Source: Streptomyces tanashiensis
GTDB lineage: Bacteria; Actinomycetota; Actinomycetes; Streptomycetales; Streptomycetaceae
NCBI RefSeq assembly: GCF_014648895.1
Contig: NZ_BMRZ01000012.1
Coordinates: 177,403-241,402 of the forward strand
Direction: 5' to 3'
Length of the DNA stretch: 64,000 nt
The notes under the pieces are model-generated. The model made no database searches and was not told the DNA's origin. It saw nothing but the letters and a program-made list of their open reading frames with translations. Shown one piece after another: positions 25,495 to 34,474 of the stretch. Both the position numbers and the translations under genes were made by a program. Within the stretch, counting starts at the first letter, position 1; the number at the start of each line of letters is the position of its first letter.

Positions 25495-26292
25495 TCAGGC
25501 GCCGGGGACCCGTGCGGCGGCCGCCTCCGGGCGATCGTCGCCCTCGTCGTCGTAGTCGACCGTGCCCGAGGTCAGGTGACCCACGAGCCCGAGGAGCAGG
25601 AAGAGCCAGACCAGGACCTGCGCGGCGGTGCTCAGGCGGAGCGGACGCGTCGCGGAGTACGCGGGCTGCGAGGCGGCCTCGGGGGTGTCGCCCAGGAGTC
25701 CCTTGGGGTACACCGGCGTCAGCATCGTGGCGTAGGCCACCAGTCGCATCCGGTACCGGACGACGGCCGCGGTGGCGCCGAAGACCGGCTCGGGCAGGCG
25801 GCCCAGGACGATGCCGATCAGCCAGAACACCCAGCAGATCGCGAACCAGCCGGCCTGCGCGAGGCTGTTGACGATCGCCGCCGGGATCATGAGGATCAGC
25901 CGGAACAGCACGGCGAGCCGGTTGAGCGGGGTGGCGCGCAACTCGATGCGCACCGGGTAGTCGGGGGCGTCGAAGGAGAACGGCGGGTACCGGTCGACGA
26001 GCAGGGTCGCACTGGCCGAGACCCGGGTCTGGTAGGCGAGGACCGAGCCGAGGAAGGACGCGATCGAGTCGGGCAGCCGGCCCAGGACCAGGGCGCTGAA
26101 CCAGGCCGCGATCGTGACGAAGAACGCGGCGAAGGACAGCACCGCGACGACGATGAACTGTGGCAGGAGCAGCAGCCAGCGCAGGAATACCGTCCAGCGG
26201 CGCTGCTGCCCCGGCGGAGGCACGTCCAGCACCGGCCGCCATTCGACTCCGTCGTCATCGGCCGAGGGTCGGGGATCCCAACCTGCCGCCAT
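25495..26292 (-). CDS. DUF4389 integral membrane protein
   Basis: The product has 265 residues with about four to five membrane helices, including RWLLLLPQFIVVAVLSFAAFFVTIA and the repeated block with WFxxLVLGRLP (ALVLGRLPDSIASF and IVLGRLPEPVFGA). The internal duplication, each half ending in a conserved Arg/Tyr-rich loop (YQTRVSA, YRMRLVA), is the DUF4389 signature. No function is known. GGGAGG precedes the ATG. It is on the same strand as, and 140 bases downstream of, the first large protein of the following unusual locus. Confidence 0.8.
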   Translation of the reverse strand: MAAGWDPRPSADDDGVEWRPVLDVPPPGQQRRWTVFLRWLLLLPQFIVVAVLSFAAFFVTIAAWFSALVLGRLPDSIASFLGSVLAYQTRVSASATLLVDRYPPFSFDAPDYPVRIELRATPLNRLAVLFRLILMIPAAIVNSLAQAGWFAICWVFWLIGIVLGRLPEPVFGATAAVVRYRMRLVAYATMLTPVYPKGLLGDTPEAASQPAYSATRPLRLSTAAQVLVWLFLLLGLVGHLTSGTVDYDDEGDDRPEAAAARVPGA

Positions 26293-26432
26293 GGCCGCCT
26301 CCCGTCTCTCCCGTTTCCCGGTCTTTCCCAGGTCACGTCGATGCTGCCGCAGCCGACGCTCCTTCGCACCGCCACGGGGGCCGGTAGGACCACACGGGAC
26401 CCTCCCGTCGTTCGACGGGTGCTCTCGCCACG

Positions 26433-28526
26433 TCAGTGGATCGTCGACGACGTGACGACGAGAATGGGCTGGTCGACGAAGTCATGTGCGACGGAGACGG
26501 TACGCGCGCCGGATGCCGTGTTCACGGTCAGCACCACCGTGCTGTCCAGACCGGTGAAGGCGGATTCCACCGGCAGCGAGACGTGCACGAAGTCGACGGT
26601 GTGGGACGGACTCAGCGTCAGCGTCGGCACCGGATCCCCCGGGTTGGCGATGAGCGTGATCTCCGCCTCGAGGGTGCTGACGCCTTCCGCGGCGAAGTTC
26701 AGCCCGGCCGCGTTCACCGTGAGGGGGTGCTGCACCTCCTGCACGGTGTGGGTGTGGAAGGCGACGAAGCTCAGCATGTCGGGCTTCGGCAGGGGAACGG
26801 CCACCTCCAGGACCCGCGACACCTCCACCACCGTGCCGGCACCGACGCCCTGGAGCGAGGTCGTCTGGCGGGCTTCGAGCACCCGGCCCCCGAGGGGGAC
26901 GACCGGGTCCGGGCCCTGGCCGTCTCTGACATCGGCGCATCCGAGCAGCTTGAGGTCGAGTGGTCCCAGGTTCGAGGCCTGTGCGCTGGGCGGTGATCCG
27001 GGCTGCCGCGTGGTCACGAGGTCACCGCTGTGCGCGGTCTCGCGCAGGTTCAGCAGCAACCGGGCACGCACGGGATCGGGGAAGAGGTCGTCGAGCCGGA
27101 CCGCGACCGTGCCGAACAGCGGCGCCGGACCCGGCGAGGCGAGCTGTTGCAGGAAGAGGTTGACCAGGGTCGCCGCCGGCGTGGGCCGGTCGTCGGAGAT
27201 GTCGACGCTCACCTGGATGGTGGTGCCGTCGCCATCGGCGAAGGCGACCTTTCCTGCCGGGAACCCTGGGAGGCCGGACGGAGTCCGGAAGTCCAGACCG
27301 CTCGGCAGCACGACGCGCAGGGTGCGCCCGACGGCCTCCGGGATGCCGGTGACGTCCGCCCTCAGGCGGGCCATGTCGATCGGGTCGGCCATCGGACCGA
27401 CCGTGAAGGTGAAATGGAACCGGCAGCCGCTGAAGGTGTCGGGCGACTCGTCGACGATGGAGTCGAGGGCCGCGTGGGCGCCCTGCTCGGTCACCAGGAT
27501 TCCATAGGAGTCCGGGATCGCGATCACCGTTCCGCTGACCTGGCCGAAGAAGATGCGCTGGAGCGACGGGTACTTCGTCGCGATGTCCCCGAGCGTCGTC
27601 AGTTCGTGGAACTCCGAACGCGGTCGCGCGAATTCGTCCAGGTCCCTGCCGTCGATGATGGTCCGCTTCACGCCGTCGGACGTGACGGTGAACCGCCGGC
27701 GGTGGTCGTCGGTGTTGAAGTGGAGGCCGAGCGGCACGCTGCGCCGGAAGAGGGCGGTGCAGGGGAAGAAGACGTACTGGCCGATCCGGTCGATGAGGGA
27801 CGGCTCGAAGGGAGTGCCCCCGCTGTTGCCGCCGTCACCGAAGATTTCGAACTGATGCCCCTGGAAGATCGGCCCGTGGACGGGGAAGCCCGTGTCGGGT
27901 TGCGTCACGAGGGCCGTCTGGTACCCGGAGTAGGTCGTCTCGAACTCCAGCCGTAGATTCCCACCCAGCGTGAGGTGCGCGTAGGCGACCTTCACCAGCG
28001 GATCCTCCAGCTGGAAGGTGACGGTGAAACGGGTCCCGCTGACCGTGGCCGTGGTGCCCCGCACTCTTTGGTCGACGACCACGCCCCCGGTCACCGTGAC
28101 GGGCACGACCAGATCCACGATCGGCTTCAGGTCCGGCACGGGGTGCAGCTGACCCGACAGGACGGTGGAGAGGACGCTCTGCGACAGGTCCTCCTTCAAC
28201 GTCAGGGTGAAGGAGGCGTGGTTGAACGGTTTTCCCCCCTCGGCGACCTCCTCGCGGCGCTGGACGACGTCGAAGGCGAATTTCGGGTCCTGGGCCGGCA
28301 GGAAGTACGAGGGAAGGAACCACGTCGCGTCGGCGAAGGGGCCGAAGGCGAGCACGTCGGGGGCAGCGCCGCTCTCCAGACGTGGGAGCAACGGCGCGTC
28401 CCCGGGCAGTTCGGCCGTCCTGCTCTCATTGACCACCGAGTCGATGTGGTTTCCCGTCCGTCCCACCAGCCAATGCCTCGGCTCCGCTCCAAGGAATTCA
28501 TCGAACGCCTGCTCCATCTGTGCCAT
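26433..28526 (-). CDS. Large unrecognised protein, first copy of a paralogous pair
   Basis: The 697-residue product has no family I recognise. It is clearly homologous along its whole length to the 698-residue protein encoded at 34475-36571. Shared blocks include TYSGYQTALVT, FFGQVSGTVIA, DPIDMARLRADV, HTVQEVQHPLTVNAAGL and the identical end LVVTSSTIH. The composition suggests mainly beta structure: many alternating Val/Thr/Phe strands, few cysteines, no signal peptide and no membrane helix. The N-terminus (EQAFDEFLGAEPRHWL) is helical and amphipathic. The ATG at 28526 has GGGGAG six bases upstream; the much longer open frame above it is not supported. It is divergent from the rest of the locus. 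Confidence 0.75.
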   Translation of the reverse strand: MAQMEQAFDEFLGAEPRHWLVGRTGNHIDSVVNESRTAELPGDAPLLPRLESGAAPDVLAFGPFADATWFLPSYFLPAQDPKFAFDVVQRREEVAEGGKPFNHASFTLTLKEDLSQSVLSTVLSGQLHPVPDLKPIVDLVVPVTVTGGVVVDQRVRGTTATVSGTRFTVTFQLEDPLVKVAYAHLTLGGNLRLEFETTYSGYQTALVTQPDTGFPVHGPIFQGHQFEIFGDGGNSGGTPFEPSLIDRIGQYVFFPCTALFRRSVPLGLHFNTDDHRRRFTVTSDGVKRTIIDGRDLDEFARPRSEFHELTTLGDIATKYPSLQRIFFGQVSGTVIAIPDSYGILVTEQGAHAALDSIVDESPDTFSGCRFHFTFTVGPMADPIDMARLRADVTGIPEAVGRTLRVVLPSGLDFRTPSGLPGFPAGKVAFADGDGTTIQVSVDISDDRPTPAATLVNLFLQQLASPGPAPLFGTVAVRLDDLFPDPVRARLLLNLRETAHSGDLVTTRQPGSPPSAQASNLGPLDLKLLGCADVRDGQGPDPVVPLGGRVLEARQTTSLQGVGAGTVVEVSRVLEVAVPLPKPDMLSFVAFHTHTVQEVQHPLTVNAAGLNFAAEGVSTLEAEITLIANPGDPVPTLTLSPSHTVDFVHVSLPVESAFTGLDSTVVLTVNTASGARTVSVAHDFVDQPILVVTSSTIH

Positions 28527-29162
28527 GGTCACTCCCCGTCGGGGCGATCCGTCGCGTCCAGGACGGGCGGCGCGGCTCAGCCCGCACCAGCGGTGCATGC
28601 GGTCCGGTGGTGTCACGTGGTGACGTCGGCGGCTGCGGCGAACCGGTCGGTGGTCTCGATCTCCCAGGCAGGACCCGGGCCGGCTCCGAGGCCGATGACA
28701 AGCCCGCTCGTCGATGAAGTCGGGCCCGTGGAATCCCTGCCGAAAGTCGGCTGATCCGCTGGGGGGAGTCACCCGGTACGACCGGGTGCATCAGAACAAC
28801 ACCGCTCCCTCGTGGGCATGCAGGCCAGCCGACGGGTGCGCTGTGGAGTTACTTCGACTGTAGTTCTGATTCCCGTGGAACCGCCACTTGCCGGGCGGGT
28901 GTCCGTACGGTGCACCGTGAACCCTCACCGCAATGGCGGTGGAGATCACTCCTGCGGCGGCTCTCGCCCGATGGGGCGCACCGGCACCTCGGCAGCCGGA
29001 CAGACCCTTGCCGTGTGGGCGACCCGCGCCGTTCCGTTCGGCTTCTCCTGGTGCTCCACACGGATCAAGGAGCGCGCCGGGATCTCCGTTCTCCTTCAGG
29101 ATGGGGCCTGGCCGGGGCCGCTCGGTGCTCCGTCACAGGGATTCCGATCGAGGAGAACACGC
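28527..29162. promoter_or_regulatory. Divergent intergenic region in the unusual locus
   Basis: This stretch of 636 bases separates the first large protein gene from a rightward series of genes. I see no credible gene. An open frame upstream of and in phase with the 29163 gene has no ribosome site, and its translation looks non-coding. Promoters for both directions must lie here, but no strong -35/-10 pair stands out. Confidence 0.4.
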
Positions 29163-29492
29163 ATGGCCTTCGAAGAGGACTTCGCAGCGGCGCTCGCACA
29201 GCGTGGCATCCAGATGGATGCCGCCGACGTTCCCGCGCCTGATGTGATCGGCGGTGCGCTCGACAACATCAACGGATTCATGAGTGGCATGGACGACGCC
29301 GTACGCGAAGGATTCGACGAGAGCTCACTCGAATTCACCGTGTGCTCGGTTCTGGCCGATCCGTCGGTCAACATCGCACCTGAGATCTCGACCATTCTCG
29401 CCGCCTACGACAGCACTCCGAACATGCGGCTCACCGAGCTCCTCCAGGCGACACGCGAAACCCTGGACCAGGTGCAGGGTGGTCAGGTCTAG
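29163..29492 (+). CDS. Small acidic helical protein of unknown function
   Basis: The product has 109 residues, strongly acidic and probably all-helical (AAALAQRGIQMDAADVPAPD, GMDDAVREGFDESSLEF). It has no membrane helix and no signal peptide. I do not recognise a family. The start is fixed by GAGGAGAAC before the ATG. It is 47 bases upstream of another small gene, and the two are likely cotranscribed. Within this locus it could be a chaperone or an immunity-type partner for a larger protein, but nothing in the sequence proves that. Confidence 0.65.
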   Translation: MAFEEDFAAALAQRGIQMDAADVPAPDVIGGALDNINGFMSGMDDAVREGFDESSLEFTVCSVLADPSVNIAPEISTILAAYDSTPNMRLTELLQATRETLDQVQGGQV

Positions 29493-29539
29493 GAACCGCT
29501 CCGCAGGGGGCCGGCAACGAAAGAGACAGGAGAAGAGAC

Positions 29540-29845
29540 ATGGCGATCGAGGAATTCGCTGACTGCTACGGAGCCCGGGTCGAGAACACGGTGGACTCGA
29601 TCATCGACGACCTGCGCAACCTGGGGGCCGACGCGATCCGCCGGGTCGTGGAGTGGAATCGCAACCTGCGCGACTCCGACAGGTCCCTCGTACTGGCGCT
29701 GGCCGGCATCGCGGCCGGGGTGATCATCAAGATCCTGGAGAAACTGCTCGGCCCCACGGCCGCCGCCTGCTTCGTGGGGCTGCTCGGCGGCGCCTCGTGG
29801 GCGCTGCTGATCCTCGCGTTCACCGAGTGCGTGGACAAGCTCTGA
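29540..29845 (+). CDS. Small membrane protein with two hydrophobic helices
   Basis: The product has 101 residues. An amphipathic N-terminal half (about 1-48, ENTVDSIIDDLRNLGADAIRRVVEWN) precedes two adjacent hydrophobic segments (about 50-70, LVLALAGIAAGVIIKIL; and 73-96, AACFVGLLGGASWALLILAF). The layout, a helical head plus a membrane hairpin, is shared by holins and by many small pore-formers, but there is no specific motif for either. An AGGAGAAG site precedes the ATG. It follows the acidic small protein gene closely. Confidence 0.65.
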   Translation: MAIEEFADCYGARVENTVDSIIDDLRNLGADAIRRVVEWNRNLRDSDRSLVLALAGIAAGVIIKILEKLLGPTAAACFVGLLGGASWALLILAFTECVDKL

Positions 29846-29994
29846 CCGACCGGGCCGCCCCGCGTCCCGCGCCCGCTTCGACAAGTGCGGGACATCCCGC
29901 GTCTTTTGGTTGACGCGCCAACCTCTCATTTCGCCGTGCACCCGTCTCCGAGCTGCGGTCCGGCGCCGCCTGGATATGCTGGTAGTGGGAAATT

Positions 29995-30028
29995 GTGCTA
30001 GCAGGTAGCACTCGTCACAGAGTGTTAG
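29995..30028. promoter_or_regulatory. Overlapping inverted repeats, CIRCE-like, upstream of the nuclease-like gene
   Basis: GTGCTA and TAGCAC are separated by 5 bases. The right arm extends to TAGCACTC, which pairs with GAGTGTTA after 6 bases. The arms resemble those of the HrcA operator CIRCE (TTAGCACTC, 9 bases, GAGTGCTAA), but the spacer is shorter and one base differs. It lies 46-79 bases before the start codon, so it probably controls that gene. Confidence 0.4.
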
Positions 30029-30073
30029 ATCATTCGGCAGGAACACTCAAAGCGCACACGGAGGGTGACTCCC

Positions 30074-31261
30074 GTGGCGAAGTTCTGCACAACGCCCCGT
30101 GCCGCCGGTGCCCCCCGTTGGGCGGCGGCCAAGGTCGGTACGGTCGTCGAGTGGGTCGTCAGGCTGGACTACTGTTTCAGCAAGGGCGGGTGCAACCCGT
30201 ACCAACGCGGTGGCACCGGAACGGACTTCTTCGACGAGACGTCCGATACGACGCGGTGTCGATTCCTCGCCAGTTTTCTCGCCACCCGCCAGCAGCTGGA
30301 TCCGGCGGACGAGGGGTTCATCTCGGGTTCGTGCGAGCAGCGCAAGAAGCCCGTCGATCCTGGTGACGACGAGAACGAACGGTTCGCGGTGCCGGACATC
30401 ATCACCCACGAGCCCGGCGTGCGCATGGAGTTCTACGAGATCAAGCCCAACTCCATCGAGGGCAGGGAGGCGGCGAGGGCCAAGGTCGAGACGTTCCTGT
30501 CGCTGGTGGACTTCCTCGCCGTGACCAGACCGAACTTCCAGAAGTACGAAAAGGGCACCCAGTTCAGTCCCGATCGCACCATCACGTTCTACCAGCGCAA
30601 CTATCTCGGCATCGTCCCCTGCAGGGTCTCCCTGCACTACAGGCGCGCGACGGAGCCGGAGATAGCCGAGGGCGTCATCGTCTACGAGATCTGCGTGGAG
30701 GTGGACGGGGAACTGCTGGAGGCACTCGCCAAGGCGATCCTCGTCTCGGCGGTCATCGCCGCGCTCGCCGCGCTGGCCGCCGCGGCGATCGTCATCTTCG
30801 GCGGCGGCGTGCTCGGCCCGGCGGTACTCGTCCTCAACTCCCCCATGGGCGGCTCGGTCGGACCGGACGGGGTCAACGACCCTCAGGACGTCAGGTACGT
30901 CCAGGCGCTCGTCAACGACTGGCGGGCCAGTACAGACGGATCACTCATCTCCATCGACGGTGCGTTCAGCGAGGAGACGGCCGGTGCGCTCACGGACTTC
31001 CAGAGCGCCGCCGGGCTGGAGGACACCGCGGGCAGCCTGACGCCGGGCGACGCGACGGAGACCGAGCTGGCGTCCACCCACCTCAACAACCTCATGGCCG
31101 CCGCGGACCTCAGCGAGTTCCAGCCCGACGGCCTCGGAGACGTCGTCTTCGGTCCGGATCCCGACGGGGTCGATCCCGAGCTGGAGGAGGAACAGGACCT
31201 GCAGACGGCATTCAATGCTTTCGTCCAGCAGTACCTTCAAGATCTTCGCAATGTCGTGTAG
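30074..31261 (+). CDS. PD-(D/E)XK-nuclease-like protein with membrane segment and peptidoglycan-binding-like module
   Basis: The product has 395 residues in three parts. The N-terminal part (about 1-215) contains VPDIITHEPGVRMEFYEIKP; the spaced PD and E-x-K fit the PD-(D/E)XK nuclease core, and EIKPNS..G...A..K recalls restriction-endonuclease-fold toxins. Next comes a long hydrophobic stretch (about 220-260, VSAVIAALAALAAAAIVIFGGG). The C-terminal part (about 265-340) has VGPDGVNDPQDVRYVQALVN and DGAFSEETAGALTDFQSAAGL, the pattern of peptidoglycan-binding_1 repeats, followed by an acidic tail. I infer a cell-envelope-associated nuclease or effector. The GTG at 30074 is chosen because GGAGGG lies 8 bases upstream. 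Confidence 0.6.
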   Translation: MAKFCTTPRAAGAPRWAAAKVGTVVEWVVRLDYCFSKGGCNPYQRGGTGTDFFDETSDTTRCRFLASFLATRQQLDPADEGFISGSCEQRKKPVDPGDDENERFAVPDIITHEPGVRMEFYEIKPNSIEGREAARAKVETFLSLVDFLAVTRPNFQKYEKGTQFSPDRTITFYQRNYLGIVPCRVSLHYRRATEPEIAEGVIVYEICVEVDGELLEALAKAILVSAVIAALAALAAAAIVIFGGGVLGPAVLVLNSPMGGSVGPDGVNDPQDVRYVQALVNDWRASTDGSLISIDGAFSEETAGALTDFQSAAGLEDTAGSLTPGDATETELASTHLNNLMAAADLSEFQPDGLGDVVFGPDPDGVDPELEEEQDLQTAFNAFVQQYLQDLRNVV

Positions 31262-31328
31262 CGCGGATCACCGCGCCCTTTCGAGGACGCCTCCGGGGGT
31301 GGAACGTACCCACTGCTGAGGAGTCGCC

Positions 31329-32189
31329 ATGCCCATGCTGCTCATCAAGGGCTTCTACGACATCAAGGGGTCGCAACCGGACGGGGACACGGTCCACTTC
31401 ACGGCCGACGACCCGGCCGAGTGGAGCCTCGTCGGCGGAGGCGGCGGACGGGCCGTCGAGCACAGTGCCGTGGGACGCGCGAAGTTGCGTCTCGACGCGG
31501 TCGACGCGCTCGAGACCCACTACGGCCCGTCCCGTGACCACCAGCCGCTCCAGTTCGCCCACGCCGCACGCGACGACCTGCTGAAGACGCTCGGCTTCAC
31601 CGACGTCCAGCGCGAACAGAACGAGACCGTGACCGCCACCACCCCGGAGACGGTTCCCGGCTTCGTCCTCACCCGCGGTTCCGATGTCCACGGCCGTTGC
31701 ATCGCCCTGGCCGGCGCGGGGGCCGCGCCCGGCACCAGCGGCCTGGAGATCGACGTGGACGTCGGCGTGCTGCGCACGACGGTCAATCACCATCTGCTCG
31801 TCGAGGGGCTGGCGTACCCCACCTTCTACCGGAGTCTGTTCACCAGTCTCCGTACGGAGATGGCCGCCGTGGCCGTGCAGGCGCGCGAGGCACGCAAGGG
31901 CCTGTGGGCGAGCGACGTGACCACCGCCGGGGCCAAGATCACGGGGCTGTCCTCGCTGACCGACGACGTGGTGATCCTCCCGAAGCTGTTCCGCCGCGCG
32001 ATGGACTACCTGCGGCTGGACATGCCCCTGGCCTGCTTCCCCGCCTTCCTGGCCGGTGTCCAGGACCGCTACTCCGTCCTGTCGACCGGCGAACGACGCG
32101 CCGGCCTCCACCACATCGTCGAGGTGACGAACGGCCACACGGTGAGGATGACGCATCAGCCCGAGGACCTGGTCTTCGAGGACGCCTGA
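31329..32189 (+). CDS. Staphylococcal-nuclease-like protein
   Basis: The product of 286 residues follows the SNase (thermonuclease) fold pattern. PDGDT gives the metal-binding Asp (D20). KLRLDAVDALE gives R54, D59 and E62, spaced exactly as R35, D40 and E43 of the Staphylococcus enzyme. SDVHGRCIALA gives the R87 equivalent. VNHHLLVEGLAYPTFY and AREARKGLW match the final helices. A Gly-rich insert sits between D20 and R54, and about 85 extra C-terminal residues are not recognised. No signal peptide is visible, unlike the secreted enzymes. With the preceding nuclease-like gene it makes this locus rich in potential nucleic-acid-cutting proteins. GAGGAG precedes the ATG. Confidence 0.65.
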   Translation: MPMLLIKGFYDIKGSQPDGDTVHFTADDPAEWSLVGGGGGRAVEHSAVGRAKLRLDAVDALETHYGPSRDHQPLQFAHAARDDLLKTLGFTDVQREQNETVTATTPETVPGFVLTRGSDVHGRCIALAGAGAAPGTSGLEIDVDVGVLRTTVNHHLLVEGLAYPTFYRSLFTSLRTEMAAVAVQAREARKGLWASDVTTAGAKITGLSSLTDDVVILPKLFRRAMDYLRLDMPLACFPAFLAGVQDRYSVLSTGERRAGLHHIVEVTNGHTVRMTHQPEDLVFEDA

Positions 32190-32339
32190 CATTCCGCCGA
32201 CCGAAACAATTCCACAGCGCACCCGCCGTCCGACCCGTCTGTCGACGAGACGCACACGGGGTTGCGATCCCGTGCGCCGGGCCGGACCGGGTGGTTCCTC
32301 CAACAGATCTGCTGCTTCCACCAGCGGGGAGTTCCGCTC

Positions 32340-34376
32340 ATGACCGCCTTCGTATCGGGAGTCGGACCGCTGTTCGGCCCGAACTTCATCATGGTCACCG
32401 CCAATGACGAGACAGGAAGAGACTTCCAGCTCCAGGTGTACCCGGATGCGCACAACCCGGAGCTACGGGAAGCCGGCATGCCCACGCAGTACTACTTCCA
32501 GCCCGCGGAGGTCTTCCTCGCGAAGAAGCACGACTTCCCGGACGACTTCAACTTCCAGATGACCCTGTTCAAGGGCTTGCTGTCGGAGGAGGCCAATGTC
32601 TCCCCGGCCGACCTCGTCGGGTCCGAACTCGGTGGCGGGTTCTGCTCGTTCTCGACCACGTTCGGCATCCCGCCGAGCGTGATCACGGGTGTGCTGGAGA
32701 AGCTGAAGCAGCGGGAGCACGAGATTCCAGGGGGCCGGCTGGGACCCTTCTTCAACTTCCAGCAAGGCGACCCGCCTCCGTCGCTCGGCATCGTTCCGAT
32801 CACCAGCAGTGCCGTCAGGTGCTTCGTTCAGGACCCGGCCGTCACCGGCGGCAAGATCCTCATGACCGCCCAGCACGCCGGCAAGGGCAGCATCGAGGCG
32901 CAGGGCTTGTGCTCCTTCCTGATCAGTTGCAACCTGCCTGCCGCCGGACAGATCGCGAGCACGCTGAAGCAAGGCGGCGCGCCGCCGTTCCTGGTCGAGA
33001 ACGCACTGCAGGAGAGCTTCTACATCAACGGCGTCACGATCACGATCGACGTGGACATCGACAAGGTGTTCGACTCGTTCTCGGCCGCGGTCTCGACCGG
33101 CGGACTCTTCCGGATCAACTCGCTCGCTGCGGAGTTCGCATACCAACGCTGCCTGACGACCGGCGGCATCACCACGCACATGACGATGAACAACGGGGTG
33201 CCACTCGACCCGGCCACCAAGAAGTGGGTGGACGACCACGTCGATCAGATGAGGAAGACCGCGATCGACATGGTCAAGCACGAGATCTTCGACTTCGACC
33301 CGGCCAAGACCGATTCCAAGGCGACGGCCGACCGCGGGTGGTTCAGCGAGCTGTTCGGCGGCTCCGCCGTGTCGATCAAGAGCACGCACGCCCACAACGG
33401 CGTCCACGTCGACCAGACGCTGATCCTCGACCAGACGGTGACCGTGGAGCAGACCGTCACCGGCAATCTGACCGGTCTGGTGCCCGCCGTGCAGGCCAAT
33501 CTGAACAAGTACCTGTTCATCGTCGACATCGGCGAGTTCTTCAAGAAGGTCCAGGTCGCCGGATTCAGCAGGGTCAACTTCACCGAGAAGCTGCCCGACG
33601 GCACCGAGCTGAAGGACCCGCTCCAGGCCGTCCAGCTCGAAGCCGGCTACCCCGACTTCTCCAGGCCTACGGAGGACGGCCACGTCAACCTGTCCATGCG
33701 GACGAGCGGACAGCACTACGTCCCCGGTGAGACGCAGCCCAGCGGCCCGGTCCGGCCCGCCGTCTGGGATGAGACGACAGCCAGGGACTTCGTCAACATC
33801 TCCTTCCTGCGCCTCGACACCCCTGTCGACGGCTGGCCGTCGGACCAGGTGAAGCTGCGGCGGAAGCTGATCTTCGACGGCCAGGACCCCCGCGTCAATC
33901 TCTCGCCGGCCATCGCTCCGACCGACCCGGCGGTGGCGGTGATCGAAGAGTTGACCGACGACCACGCCCCTGTCATGACCGCCAGCGCGGTGGGCTACGT
34001 CTTCGTAGGCTTCTTCCTCTCGCCGCTCCGACTCCCGCCCAATGTCATCGTCCAGATCACGCCGACCATCGGTCCGGACACGTTCGCGCCGATCCTGGTG
34101 ACCAAGGAGAACGTGAAGAACGCACTGTGGGAGGTGTACTCCGACAAGTACGTCCAAGAAACCGAGATCAGTTACACCATGAGCGTCGAGGTGAGCGGGC
34201 CCAACTTCACCGACGAGCCCGTCTTCTACTCGACCGACCAGCCGGTGCGGATTCCCGTGCCGGCAGGCCGGATCAAGTACATTAGGCAGCTCTTCACCCC
34301 GCTGCCTAAGCCGCCGGCGGACAAGATCGAGACCGTCAACCGGTACGTGGCCGCAGCCGCCAACGCCACCGTGTGA
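32340..34376 (+). CDS. Large unrecognised protein, long member of a second paralogous pair
   Basis: The product has 678 residues. Its first two thirds resemble the 412-residue protein encoded at 36661-37899. Both begin with FGP and a short strand, then share PTxYYFQP, a Cys pair near GGxFCSF/GGSCTF, VPITSSAV/VPITANAV, APPFLVEN/APPFLVRN, TITxDVDIDK, and a segment ending LNKYL/LDKYL. The last 280 or so residues (from about IVDIGEFFKKV) are unique to this copy and read as beta-rich (VNISFLRLDTP, LRRKLIFDG, ISYTMSVEVSG). There is no signal peptide or membrane helix. GGGGAG precedes the ATG. The function is unknown; the fold may be an assembled beta protein. Confidence 0.7.
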   Translation: MTAFVSGVGPLFGPNFIMVTANDETGRDFQLQVYPDAHNPELREAGMPTQYYFQPAEVFLAKKHDFPDDFNFQMTLFKGLLSEEANVSPADLVGSELGGGFCSFSTTFGIPPSVITGVLEKLKQREHEIPGGRLGPFFNFQQGDPPPSLGIVPITSSAVRCFVQDPAVTGGKILMTAQHAGKGSIEAQGLCSFLISCNLPAAGQIASTLKQGGAPPFLVENALQESFYINGVTITIDVDIDKVFDSFSAAVSTGGLFRINSLAAEFAYQRCLTTGGITTHMTMNNGVPLDPATKKWVDDHVDQMRKTAIDMVKHEIFDFDPAKTDSKATADRGWFSELFGGSAVSIKSTHAHNGVHVDQTLILDQTVTVEQTVTGNLTGLVPAVQANLNKYLFIVDIGEFFKKVQVAGFSRVNFTEKLPDGTELKDPLQAVQLEAGYPDFSRPTEDGHVNLSMRTSGQHYVPGETQPSGPVRPAVWDETTARDFVNISFLRLDTPVDGWPSDQVKLRRKLIFDGQDPRVNLSPAIAPTDPAVAVIEELTDDHAPVMTASAVGYVFVGFFLSPLRLPPNVIVQITPTIGPDTFAPILVTKENVKNALWEVYSDKYVQETEISYTMSVEVSGPNFTDEPVFYSTDQPVRIPVPAGRIKYIRQLFTPLPKPPADKIETVNRYVAAAANATV

Positions 34377-34474
34377 CCACTCTCCGCATGGCACCGGCCC
34401 CCGGCCCCGGACAGGCGCACGCGCCGTCCGGGGCGGGTGCGGCAACCCGGCGACGCCCCTGATGGGGAGAGACC

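Noticed and set aside
28812..29162. N-terminal extension of the 109-residue protein
   Set aside because: The frame is open, but there is no ribosome site, and Cys/Arg/Ser-rich composition differs from the acidic helical protein that starts at the well-placed ATG at 29163.
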